From Micromonospora inyonensis (lineage in GTDB: Bacteria > Actinomycetota > Actinomycetes > Mycobacteriales > Micromonosporaceae), in assembly GCF_900091415.1 (NCBI RefSeq), contig NZ_FMHU01000001.1:2170001-2234000 (forward strand): DNA of 64,000 nt, read 5' to 3'. The notes under the pieces were generated by a model. It had not been told where the DNA came from and did no database searches. It saw only the letters and a program-made list of their open reading frames with translations. Below, in pieces: positions 8,801 through 16,307 of the stretch; position 1 is the first letter of the stretch; each line of letters begins with the position of its first letter. The position numbers and the translations under genes are program-made.

Positions 8801-10012
8801 GTCGTCGGCGCTCCAGGTGATCCCGGCTGCCTCGGCGTCGAGCAGGAGATCGTCGGCGAGCCGGTCGGCCGCCGTCCGCGTGTCCCGAGCCGCGACCGTC
8901 GCCCGTTCTGATTCGGTACGCCGCCGCGCCACCGCGCTCTCCTCGGCGACGACGGCCTCGTCGGCCCGCCCGGCAGCCTCGGCCAGGTCCCGCACGTGCC
9001 GTTGCAGGTCGGCGAGCTGCTCGTGGGACTGGTACGCCGCCGAGGCCTTCAGGCTGTCCAGGTGGGCGCGGAGCCGTCCGGGCTCGCCCTCGACAGCCCG
9101 TAGCCGCTGACCCGCCGCGGACTCCGCCTCCGCCGCCGCGTCGGCCGCGTGACGGGCGTCATCGAGTGCGGTCGACCGGCTGGCGACCGCGTCGCGGCGG
9201 GCGGCCAGGGCGTCGGCGGCGGCCCGCGCGTGGGTCCGCAGGTAGGTCGAGTACACCGTCAGGAACGCGACCGTGGCACCGTCCGCCGCCACCAGCCCTT
9301 CGAGGGTACGGGCGACCGCCTCCATGTCGTCGAACGAGCGGGCGGCCTCCACCAGCAGGTGGTCCTCGACCGGACGCAGCCCCCGTTGCAGCGTGCGGGA
9401 CAGCTCGACCGGGTTCAGGTCTTTGGCCAGCTGCGGCTTACGCAGGGTCAGCACCAGATCCAGCAGTTGCTCGTAGCGGGCCGGGCCGAGGCCGAACAGC
9501 CGGGCGTCGACGAGCTGGCGGTAGTCCTCTGCGGAGTCCCGCACCGCGTCGGCGCCCAAGCGGTCGATCAGGTCGCGGCGGGTCAGCGGCCGGTCGTCGG
9601 CGTCCAGCAGGGAGAAGTCCACCCCCACCCGGCCGTCGACGACGAAGTGCCAGCGGGTGACCCGGTCGACGTGCCGGTGCGCCCGCAACCCGATGCCGAC
9701 GGTCACGTACTGCTCGCCATCGCCGAACTCCATCCACACGTACGCGTGGGTGACCTCCTGCCCCCGGTAGAGCAGGTTCGACTTCATCGTCCGGTCCTCG
9801 CTGGCGAACGGGTTGAGCCGGCGCGGTTCGATCCGCCCGTCGAGAACGAACGGGAACAGCACCTCCAGCGCCTTGGTCTTGCCAGATCCGTTGGGCCCGC
9901 GCAGCACCAGCCACCCGTCGACGAAGCTGAACTCCTCGTCCCGGTAGTCCCACAGGTTGATGATCCCGGCCCGGGTGGGGGCGAACCGGCAGACGGCGCG
10001 TTGCTCGATCAC
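5888..10012 (-). CDS. jetC: Wadjet type II subunit JetC (TIGR02680, SMC-like ATPase)
   Basis: SMC/MukB-like motor, 1374 residues from a GTG at 10012 preceded by GAGGAAG. A longer frame to 10192 exists but overlaps jetB and lacks protein character. Walker A GPNGSGKT is at residues 39-46, the ABC signature LSGGEQ near 1232 and Walker B LLGLDEAFAGVD near 1263. Between them lie about 1000 residues of Ala/Arg/Glu-rich coiled coil with a hinge-like insert (GAPLWRLVRFADGVTGADAA) near the middle. This head-coil-hinge-coil-head layout is diagnostic. It starts 11 bases after jetB and ends overlapping jetD. Both ATPase half-sites look intact. Confidence 0.93.
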   Translation of the reverse strand: MIEQRAVCRFAPTRAGIINLWDYRDEEFSFVDGWLVLRGPNGSGKTKALEVLFPFVLDGRIEPRRLNPFASEDRTMKSNLLYRGQEVTHAYVWMEFGDGEQYVTVGIGLRAHRHVDRVTRWHFVVDGRVGVDFSLLDADDRPLTRRDLIDRLGADAVRDSAEDYRQLVDARLFGLGPARYEQLLDLVLTLRKPQLAKDLNPVELSRTLQRGLRPVEDHLLVEAARSFDDMEAVARTLEGLVAADGATVAFLTVYSTYLRTHARAAADALAARRDAVASRSTALDDARHAADAAAEAESAAGQRLRAVEGEPGRLRAHLDSLKASAAYQSHEQLADLQRHVRDLAEAAGRADEAVVAEESAVARRRTESERATVAARDTRTAADRLADDLLLDAEAAGITWSADDAAPDDLAARITARAAGRRDDVRAVRAQVARHDQADRDHARAAADAAGATAAAADAEQAERRAEEAVAQARARLRAQLKQWEQGNAGLLADIARPDLAAGLSAAVGTTGEPGARTLREVYAEATAAAVAQRRDRLAALAAQRAALADGRAEVAAERDRIAAEHDDAPPVPVTRPAPRAGRPGAPLWRLVRFADGVTGADAAAVEAALHAAGLLDAWLHPDPGTATTALAGDDLDGYLLPLPPHRRPTGATLADVLAPEEQDDVPAARIIEVLTSVALADVTTPNAAPVIGVDGRYAQGIAAGRFAKTACEYIGATARATRRAARVTECERLLVVIDADLGAVDRERTSGEALLAAVDAAAAQLPAPAPVHTALRELDRAAATLRALQEASAAAAARLDQALAERAAAAAALRRSAAERSLPVDRLDDTAEAVSRFEKRGVRLEGARTAAMRAAEQEDQAWQRHDEAVDRFTAAAETARTARARHQEKAEAYRTLRDSVGADAEQVLADVARTADAIVEAEQAVEQARTALGAAREQRVAALTRVELGEQALTAAVAEAQHDAQRLRPYAQPDLLGLLRCPTDLRWPAQTPDDELHPQVAALHEAILAATRELSPTETSLKQSATRLTGALTDLQAQLPAAGLDHRPEWDTDDGVIVVRVADEQGLTPVAHFADRIARERRDQEQLLTDSEQRVLEDALLGQLARQIHHRTIEARDLVAAMDSQMRARRMSSGLTVGVGWRLADDLDAEQRDVCKLLERDPARLGPAQLTAMRRHFAARIKTARASAPERPYRELLGDVLDYRQWRTFAFTLHRPGGGTEALTRARHSQLSGGEQSVSLHLPLFAAANALFGSARPDAPRLLGLDEAFAGVDDTGRGELMALAKQFDLDLFMTGYDLWATHPAVSGAAHYDLSHSAVENAVSTVLLVWDGSTNIADFDGTLARALGSPETRRAPGDPDETDRSGVLLDLTDE

Positions 10013-10023
10013 GAAGGGCTTCC

Positions 10024-11424
10024 TCAGAACAGGGTTTCGGTGGTGGCGCGGGGCTTGACCTTGGCAACGGTGTGGCGGTACCGCCCCACCAGCGGCCGGA
10101 CGAGCACCCCGCCCGGCGCGGCGGTGACCGCGCCGAAGCGTTCCAGCAGCGCGACCGCCTCGAATCGCAGCCGGTCCGGGTCGGTGTGCCACTGGGCCCC
10201 GAACGCGGTCCCGTACCGCTGGAGGATTTCCCCGACGGCGGTACGCAGGAAGCTGTCGGTGATGAACGGCAACCGGCCGGCACCGTCGGCCTCGTCGTGG
10301 TCACCCCGGTCCTCGGCGGTCCACGGCTCGTCCGGACCGGCGTCGCCGAGGCGTACCAGGGTGGCCGTCGGCAGGCCGGCGTCGATGTGACTCGCCAACG
10401 CCTGCTGCCGGGCGTGCCCGTCGGGCGGGGGCAGCCGCTTGACCCGGCGGCCGTCGGGATCCGCCACCCGGTCGGCCATCTCCACCGCCAGTAGCACCGC
10501 GGCCTGCGCCACCGAGCCGGTGCCCGGGAATCGCTCCGCGGTGAACCCGGCGGTGTCCACCAGCAGCACGCCCTCGGCCCGCCGTTCCACCCGCAGCCCG
10601 GTCAGCCGGGCCAGATCGGTGGCGAGTGCAGAGCCGCGCAGATGGTTGGCGACCGCCGGTTCGACGTCGGCGTGGTAGACGACCGGTGACTCCACCACCG
10701 CTCGCCGGGCCGCCTGGGCCGCCTGGGCCGCCTGCCGGCGCTCGGCGTTGCCGCTGCTGCTCACCGCCCTGTCCAGCAGCGCCGACACCGAGTCGATGTG
10801 CTGCAGCACCCGGGCCGGCCGGAACAGCGCGAACACCACGTCCCGCGCCACGTCGTACAGCGCCTCCCCGGCCCCCGGGTCACTGGCCCAGGCGGCGCTG
10901 GAGCCGTCGGCCAGCCGGAGCACGCCCCGCTCCTCCAGCCAGCCGACCGCGTCCACGAACGCGCGCCGGTCCGGGCCATGGTCGGGATCCAACCCCAGGC
11001 CGGTGATGCGGTTCGCGGCGTCGGCCACCGAGTCGGCCAACTCGCTGAGGGTGATCTGGATCCCGGCGCGGCCCAGCACCGCCAGGCACAACGACAGGTA
11101 CGCGTAGCGCTGCCGGTCGAACGGCCGCCCGGTGCGCGACACCGCCGGCTGGGTGCCGTCGAGCCGGTCCTGCGCCCGCACCAGCCGGGCCGTGGAACCG
11201 TGCAGCTCCAGTCGGTAGCCGAACGCCTCGGCGAGATCCCGGCGCAGGGTGGGGGAGAACCGCCGTACCCGGGGCAGTGCCCGCTCGTCGGGCCAGGTCG
11301 CCGTGATCAGCGGGTGACGCAGGACCAACCGGACCGCCCGCTGGTAGTCCGCCAACTCCAATTCCGGGACGTCGACGGCGAACCGGTGCGCCGCCGACCG
11401 CGGCGCCCCCGCCTCCGCGGTCAC
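10024..11424 (-). CDS. jetB: Wadjet type II subunit JetB (TIGR02678/DUF2398, KITE-type)
   Basis: Kite-family partner that bridges the JetC heads (MukE-like role in the family), 466 residues. The GTG at 11424 overlaps the jetA stop (GTGA); the frame continues upstream to 11997 but that part is a shadow of jetA. Visible family features are an N-terminal ELADYQRAVRLVLRHPLITA, winged-helix-like segments such as RQRYAYLSLCLAVLGRAGIQ (about residues 120-140), VDAVGWLEERGVL, and a C-terminal LRFEAVALLERFGAV. No truncation or frameshift is seen. Confidence 0.9.
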   Translation of the reverse strand: MTAEAGAPRSAAHRFAVDVPELELADYQRAVRLVLRHPLITATWPDERALPRVRRFSPTLRRDLAEAFGYRLELHGSTARLVRAQDRLDGTQPAVSRTGRPFDRQRYAYLSLCLAVLGRAGIQITLSELADSVADAANRITGLGLDPDHGPDRRAFVDAVGWLEERGVLRLADGSSAAWASDPGAGEALYDVARDVVFALFRPARVLQHIDSVSALLDRAVSSSGNAERRQAAQAAQAARRAVVESPVVYHADVEPAVANHLRGSALATDLARLTGLRVERRAEGVLLVDTAGFTAERFPGTGSVAQAAVLLAVEMADRVADPDGRRVKRLPPPDGHARQQALASHIDAGLPTATLVRLGDAGPDEPWTAEDRGDHDEADGAGRLPFITDSFLRTAVGEILQRYGTAFGAQWHTDPDRLRFEAVALLERFGAVTAAPGGVLVRPLVGRYRHTVAKVKPRATTETLF

Positions 11425-12992
11425 GCCGGCACCAACTCGGGACGGCGGACCGCGGTGTGCTGCGCGGCGGTGGCCGTCAACGCGTACCCGTCCAGATGCA
11501 GCCGGCCCTCGGCGGTGCGCACCGTGGTGAACCGGCCCGGCGTCGGGGTGAGGGTCAGCCGGACGCCGTGCGCGGCGGCCGCCAGCGGCACCCCGGCTCT
11601 GCCACCCACCCGGGCGGCGAGTGCGATGTCGAGCAGGCGCAGCAGGACCTGGGTCTGCGACCGGTCCAACTGGTGATCGTCCACGCCCACGTCGGCCAGC
11701 GCCGTCGCCGCGTCGGCCAACCGGCGCTCCCGGGCGAGCTGATCGCCGCGCAACCTGTGCCGGCGCTCGTCGACCCGGTCCAGCCGGGCCGGTCGACCCC
11801 GGCCCTGCCCCGGTGACCGGCCGGTGGTCACCAGGGTTCGGGACAGCTCCACCGCCGGTGCCTCCCACCACGACAGCCGGCTGGCGATCGCCTCCGGATC
11901 CGGGTGCGCCACGCCGACGTGGCGGGGAGCACCGAGGCCGAAGACGGCGTCGAACAGGGCGTGCGCGGCCTCCTGGGTGCCGGTTCGGGTGAACCACGCG
12001 GCCAGGTGCCGCAACTGCGACTCCCGGCTCACCCCACCGCGACGCGCCTCGGTGACTCGGCGCAGCAGGGCCAGGACGTCACCGATCGCGGCGATGGTCG
12101 CGTCCGACAACCGGTCCGCCTCGCTGGGCTGCTCCGGGCCCGGCGGCGCCAACCAGGACCGCAACCCAGCCCAGCGCCGCCGCCAGTCCTCCAGCCGCTG
12201 CACGGGGGTGTGGAACAGCCGCTCGTCGGCCTCGGCGGCGGCCTCGATCAGTCGGTCCAGGCCGGTCGCCTCGACCTCGTGCACGGCCGCGCGCAGCCGG
12301 GGAGTGTACCGCTGCAACTCGTCGTGGAAGTCCCGCAGATGAGCCAGCAGCGCGTCCTTGTGCGCGAGGAACACCTCCGGCCGCACGTCGTTGGTCCGCC
12401 CCAGGTCACCCAGCATGTGGTAGAAGCGGGCCGCCCGCTCGGCGATGTCGGCCAACGCCCGGTCCAGCCGGTTGAATTTGCGGTAGACCTCCTCGGCGTC
12501 CCCAGCCTCATTTGCCGCGGCGAGCGCGTTGAGGTCCGCCAACAGGTCGGCGAAGACCAGCCGGGACAACGTCGAGTCGTCCATGCTCGCCGACAACACC
12601 GCCTCCACCGCCCGGTGAGCCCGGTACCCGGCCTCGGTGAACTGGTACACCGAGTGCCGGTTGCGATACTCCGCCAGCGTCGTGGCCCGCGAACCGTCCT
12701 GTCCACGGTCGAGCACCCCCCACTCCACCAGGGCGTCGAGCAGCCGCGGCAGCTCCAGCCGTGCCGGATCCGGGCAGTCGGCGTCCGCCTCGTGCAACGT
12801 CGCCAGCGCCGCGGCCACGTCGGAGGTGTGCAGCACCACGTGGTAGCTGGACCGTGCCGAGTCGAACGCCCGTAGCAGCCACAGGTAGGCGAACCGGTTC
12901 TCCGCCGTCACGTAACCGAACAGCCGCATCCGGTCGTCCAGCGCGAAGTCGTCCAGCCCGAACGTCGGTCGAGATGGCTGCGCCGTCATCAT
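11421..12992 (-). CDS. jetA: Wadjet type II subunit JetA (TIGR02677/DUF2397, kleisin-like)
   Basis: First gene of the Wadjet operon, 523 residues. It is the kleisin-like (MukF-like) subunit. Two adjacent ATG codons (12992, 12989) follow GGGAGG; spacing favours the second, so the mature start may be one residue shorter. Family features are the N-terminal LFGYVTAENRFAYLWLLRAF, VEWGVLDRG with a wing-like continuation and a long helical middle. TIGR02677, 02678, 02680 and 02679 genes in this order define Wadjet type II. The promoter should lie in 12993-13100, where I see only a GC-rich stretch and no clear operator. Confidence 0.9.
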   Translation of the reverse strand: MMTAQPSRPTFGLDDFALDDRMRLFGYVTAENRFAYLWLLRAFDSARSSYHVVLHTSDVAAALATLHEADADCPDPARLELPRLLDALVEWGVLDRGQDGSRATTLAEYRNRHSVYQFTEAGYRAHRAVEAVLSASMDDSTLSRLVFADLLADLNALAAANEAGDAEEVYRKFNRLDRALADIAERAARFYHMLGDLGRTNDVRPEVFLAHKDALLAHLRDFHDELQRYTPRLRAAVHEVEATGLDRLIEAAAEADERLFHTPVQRLEDWRRRWAGLRSWLAPPGPEQPSEADRLSDATIAAIGDVLALLRRVTEARRGGVSRESQLRHLAAWFTRTGTQEAAHALFDAVFGLGAPRHVGVAHPDPEAIASRLSWWEAPAVELSRTLVTTGRSPGQGRGRPARLDRVDERRHRLRGDQLARERRLADAATALADVGVDDHQLDRSQTQVLLRLLDIALAARVGGRAGVPLAAAAHGVRLTLTPTPGRFTTVRTAEGRLHLDGYALTATAAQHTAVRRPELVPA

Positions 12993-13110
12993 CTACCTCC
13001 CACGGGACGCGGACAGCCACCCACCCTACCCGGGAGAGCCACCACGGCAGCCGGGCGCGCAGGGATCGGCGGCAGCCTGTCCTGTGGTCGTGGTCGCAGC
13101 CCGGACGGGA

Positions 13111-13193
13111 AGCGGATCTACGGCAAGCCGACCAGCGGCTGCCAACCCCGAGGAGTGGCAGGGGTAGTCCTCGTCGAAGGGTGACCGCGGCCC
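13111..13193. repeat. Dispersed repeat, copy 1 (pair at 61133-61205)
   Basis: About 80 bases (cggatctacggcaagccga..., ending near gtgaccgcgg) match 61133-61205 at roughly four bases in five. In both copies the minus-strand frame ends in the same C-terminal peptide, LVGLP-stop. The two copies lie in unrelated contexts, next to IS remnants. Confidence 0.6.
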
Positions 13194-13390
13194 TCGGGAC
13201 GTGAGCCGTCACTCGCTGGCCGCGCGTCTTCGTCGGCTCGGACCTGGCGGGCGTTGGCCACCGGATCGCGTTCGAGGGTGTGGATCAGTGCCGGGCCGCC
13301 GACACAGGTCCAGGTGTCGTCCCAGAGCCCGTAGACCAGTGAGGATGCGAGGATGGCTCGGCTGGCAACTTCGTTAGCTGTTCTTTACCT
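13118..13390 (-). pseudogene. Coding remnant of an unrecognised protein
   Basis: The minus-strand frame ending at the TAG at 13118-13120 reads as plausible protein in its upstream part (VYGLWDDTWTCVGG, PALIHTLERDPVANAR). It has an in-frame stop just before it and no start codon, so only a fragment is left. The last ~25 residues come from the dispersed repeat. Not recognised; a truncated leftover between the Wadjet operon and the IS cluster. Confidence 0.4.
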
Positions 13391-14073
13391 CGGAGCAGTG
13401 AGCTGATCTCAGCGACGCGAAAGTGTTGATTGGTGCGACACGGATGAAGACACTCAGGCCGGACGGTGCTGGAAGTGGACGTGAGGCCCTCGGTAGGTAG
13501 TTCTCACCACAAGATCACCCACACGGTGAGGACCCCACGTGATCGCATATCGTGCCATGGTCGACGTCCCGAGGGAACTCGTGCGGTACCTCGGCCGGCT
13601 GCTTGCCGCGGAACGCCGAGCCAAGGGGACACGGCGCGGCACCCGCGCGTTGACCTGCTTCTACCAGGCGCTGCTGGTGCTGGTCTGTTCCGCAAGGCCG
13701 AGGACGTGACCCTGCTCGGCGCCGGGTTCGGCATCTCCCGAGCGACCGCGTACCGCTACCGCGACGAGGGCATCGCCGTGCTCGCCGCGCAGGCGCAGGA
13801 TCTGCACGCCGCGCTGCGTCGAGTCGCCGACGACGGCTGGTCCCACGTGATCCTCGACGGCAAGCTGTTCGACTGCGACCGGCTCACCGAGACCACCCTG
13901 TCCGTGAAGGGCGAGACCATCGACGCCTGGTACTCCGGAAAGCACCGAGACTTCGGCGCGAACATCCAAGCGATCATCCGCCCGGACGGGCTGCCGATCT
14001 GGACATCGGCGGCGATGCCCGGGCACCTGCACGACACCAGCTGCGCCCGCGAACTCGGGGTGACCGCCACACT

Positions 14074-15086
14074 GAGCCTTTCCGCGTAACGGTGTGAGTG
14101 CGGCGCGTAGCGGCGTTGGTGGGCGGTGCGGACACGCCCGGACCCGTTGTGGTGCAAGGGAAAGACGCAGAGCCCCGGTATGAAGTGGTCCTTCCACAGA
14201 TCAACTTCAGTAGGGGCCCTGCGTCGCCATGAGTGTCACATACACCGCCGAGCTGTCCGTGCGCGAGGAGACCGTGTTGTTCCTGTCCGGGCTTCTGCAT
14301 GGGCAACGGCAGCGGCTCGGGACCCGTTCCGGGACGCGGTCGCTGAGCTGCCTTAAGCAGGCGATCCTGGTGATCCGCTGGTTCCTCGACGGCACTCGGG
14401 TCAAGCAGTTGGCCATCGACAACCAGGTCAGCTCGTCGACCGGCTACGCCTACCTGCACGAGGGCATCCGGGTCCTCGCCGCGCACGCGCCGGGCCTGGA
14501 ATCGGTGCTGTTGGCGGCGAAGATGGCCGGCTACGCCCACGTGAACATCGACGGGACCCTGATCGAGACCGACCGGTGCCGCACACCGGGGCCGACGCCG
14601 GGAGTGGACCTCTGGTGGTCCGGCAAACACGACAACCACGGCGGTAACGTGCAGGTCATCACCGCCCCGGACGGGTGGCCGCTGTGGACCTCACCAGTGC
14701 GTCCCGGCCGGGAACATGACACGACCGCCCTGCGCGAACACGGCATCCTGCCCCTGCTGACCGCCTGGACCAACGACCAGCGGCGGGTTCTCGGCGACCT
14801 TGGCTACGAAGGCGAAGCCGACACGATCACGACCGCGTTCAAGAAGCCGCGCAACGGCACCTGCACCGACGTGCAGCAGCAGTTCAACAAGGCCCACAAC
14901 GGTGTCCGCGCCATCGGCGAACGCGGAAACTCCCTGCTCAAGACCACCTTCAAAGCGCTGCGCAACGTCAGCCTGTGCCCGTGGAACATCGGCAGGATCA
15001 CCGCGGCGGCCCTCGTGCTCCTGCACGTCGAGCACAACCGCACAACCTGATCACCCAACGCCACGACCCGTTACGCGGAAAGGCTC
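14074..15086 (+). mobile_element. IS5-family element, ISL2-like, copy 1 (1013 bp)
   Basis: Complete IS with perfect terminal inverted repeats GAGCCTTTCCGCGTAACGG at the left and its complement at the right end (15068-15086). It is flanked by the 3-base direct repeat ACT (14071-14073 and 15087-15089), fitting the ANT target preference of the ISL2 group. It encodes one transposase. A second, diverged copy is at 25609-26622. Confidence 0.92.
14229..15050 (+). CDS. IS5-family transposase (copy 1)
   Basis: Intact 273-residue DDE transposase that catalyses movement of its own IS. It opens MSVTYTAELSVREETVLFLS, has an HTH-like segment around residues 55-80 (ILVIRWFLDGTRVKQLAIDN), first Asp in HVNIDGTLIETDR near 110, then DLWWSGKHDNHGGNVQVI, second Asp in VLGDLGYEGEADTI near 190 and a C-terminal Glu in RAIGERGNSLLKTTFK. 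The start follows an AGGGGCCC-type site. It closely resembles the copy at 25764-26585. No damage is visible, so it may be active. Confidence 0.92.
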   Translation: MSVTYTAELSVREETVLFLSGLLHGQRQRLGTRSGTRSLSCLKQAILVIRWFLDGTRVKQLAIDNQVSSSTGYAYLHEGIRVLAAHAPGLESVLLAAKMAGYAHVNIDGTLIETDRCRTPGPTPGVDLWWSGKHDNHGGNVQVITAPDGWPLWTSPVRPGREHDTTALREHGILPLLTAWTNDQRRVLGDLGYEGEADTITTAFKKPRNGTCTDVQQQFNKAHNGVRAIGERGNSLLKTTFKALRNVSLCPWNIGRITAAALVLLHVEHNRTT

Positions 15087-15127
15087 ACTGGGCGCTGCGA
15101 TACACGACCTGACCACCTGAACGGCAC

Positions 15128-15202
15128 GAGCCGGATAAGCCGAGAGGCTTACGTCCGGATCTGTGGGGGACGGCGGGTGAAATCCCCGCCGTCTACCCGG
15201 CA
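15128..15202 (+). ncRNA. Group II intron 3' end (domains V and VI)
   Basis: GAGCCGGATAAGCC, a GAGA tetraloop and GGCTTACGTCCGGATC form the domain V hairpin with the conserved AGC near its 5' side and the CGT bulge region before CCGG. It is followed by a second long hairpin (ggggacggcgg / ccgccgtc) ending in CTACCCG, as in domain VI with its branch-point region. No sense-strand intron body precedes it: the upstream DNA is the broken transposase. It is a 3' fragment only. Confidence 0.6.
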
Positions 15203-15600
15203 TTACAGAGGCTTCGTCACTACTACAGGCCGGTCCGCCAGCGAGCCCCGCACCGGTACTCAATCCCTCACGGTTTCCGCCGTTGCGGGACGCCTCCTTT
15301 CCCTGCCCCATGGCAGAACTATCGGGACTCGCTTTCCCACGTTCCACGCGAAAGCAGCAGACCAGGCTCGCGTCGCCTCCATGCCGGGCACCATCTGGCC
15401 AGTAGACGGGTTTCCGCCAGACTTGTCCTGGAGCCATATCTACACCCCCAGTTTCGATGCCATCTCATAGGTTTTCGACACGTCCTCAGCGATTCGCTTA
15501 CGCTCGCCTTCCTGGTCCCCACCTGACGCCTCTCACGACGCCTTTTCCACATCGCTCACCACGACCGTCTTCAGCCAACGCAGCATGTGGCGGTTTGAAG
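15203..15600 (-). other. Probable group II intron 5' region in the opposite orientation
   Basis: Read on the minus strand, this stretch has the look of group II intron domains I-III: many short GAAA/GTGAG motifs, ggaacgtgggaaagcgag, ggcggaaaccgtgaggg, and gtagtagtgacgaagcctct, the type of sequence that directly precedes an intron-encoded reverse transcriptase. No reverse transcriptase follows; the sequence instead meets the plus-strand domain V/VI fragment head to head. A 128-residue minus-strand open frame here (15051-15437) is a by-product of structured RNA sequence, not a gene. Confidence 0.4.
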
Positions 15601-15689
15601 CCTCCCCCGCAGGGCGACTCCGAAGGGCCATACCTTCATCAATCGCGCAGCACCGCAGCCGAAAAGGCACCTACCTCAACATACGCACC

Positions 15690-16209
15690 TCTCCTCCTGC
15701 GTTCGTGGCACACTGACATCACCTACCTGCCGGTCGGTGAGCGCGGCTTCCTCTACCTGGCCACCGTCCTCGACCTGCATTCCCGGCGCCTCGCGGGCTG
15801 GGCGATCGCCGACCACATGCGCACCGACCTGGTCATCGACGCCTTCCACGCCGCCGGGCGCACCCGAGGCAGCCTCGACGGGGCGATCATGCACACCGAA
15901 TCACGGAGCCCAGTACACGTCTCGGGCCTCGCCGCCGCCTGCGACGCGGCCGGGGTCCGGCAGTCGATGAGCGCGGTCGGTAGCTCCGCCGACAACGCCG
16001 CCGCGGAGTCGTTCAACGCCACCTTCAAGCGGGAGACCCTCCAGGGCCGCCGCGCCTTCACCAACGAACGCGAAGCATGGCTGACCGCGTTCCGCTGGCT
16101 GCACCGTTACAACACCATCCGCCGCCACTCCCGGCTCGGACAGCAACCACCGATCACCTACGAGAAGAACACCCGCCCAACGCCAGCTACGCTGGTCACG
16201 GCCGCATAA
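15690..16209 (+). pseudogene. IS3-family transposase OrfB, 5'-truncated
   Basis: C-terminal integrase (rve) domain of an IS3 transposase: HTDITYLPVGERGFLYLATV with the first Asp, then HSRRLAGWAIADHMRTDLV, a second catalytic region, and NAAAESFNATFKRE with the catalytic Glu. It ends at the TAA of 16209. The N-terminal half is missing, replaced by intron sequence. Around 15896-15935 the reading frame slips and then returns: HGAQYTSRA is found only in the neighbouring frame, so there are two compensating small indels. Not functional. Confidence 0.75.
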
Positions 16210-16307
16210 ACCCCGTGTCCAGGATCAGGGGCCAAGCCCCGTGGTCTGGGCCGCTGGGTGATTCGCATTGGGTGCCTCTGATCGGGGTGGGGAGGGGGCG
16301 TTACGCG

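Larger units (their letters stand above)
13539..15119 (+). pseudogene. IS5-family (DDE_Tnp_4) transposase, frameshifted and interrupted
   Basis: Transposase related to the two intact IS copies in this window but distinct from them. It starts at GTG 13539 or ATG 13557, changes frame near 13683 (CTGGTGCTGGTC before FRKAEDVTLL) and then reads through HVILDGKLFDCDRL (first catalytic Asp region), DAWYSGKHRDFGANIQAI and WTSAAMPGHLHDTS. At 14070 it is interrupted by the IS at 14074-15086, which duplicated ACT. The sequence resumes at 15087 with about ten residues and a stop at 15119, so the third catalytic region is missing altogether. A dead element that later served as target for another IS. Confidence 0.8.

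Noticed and set aside
15051..15437. Minus-strand open frame of 128 codons in the IS/intron cluster
   Set aside because: It spans the end of an IS and structured intron RNA sequence; composition and context do not support a protein.
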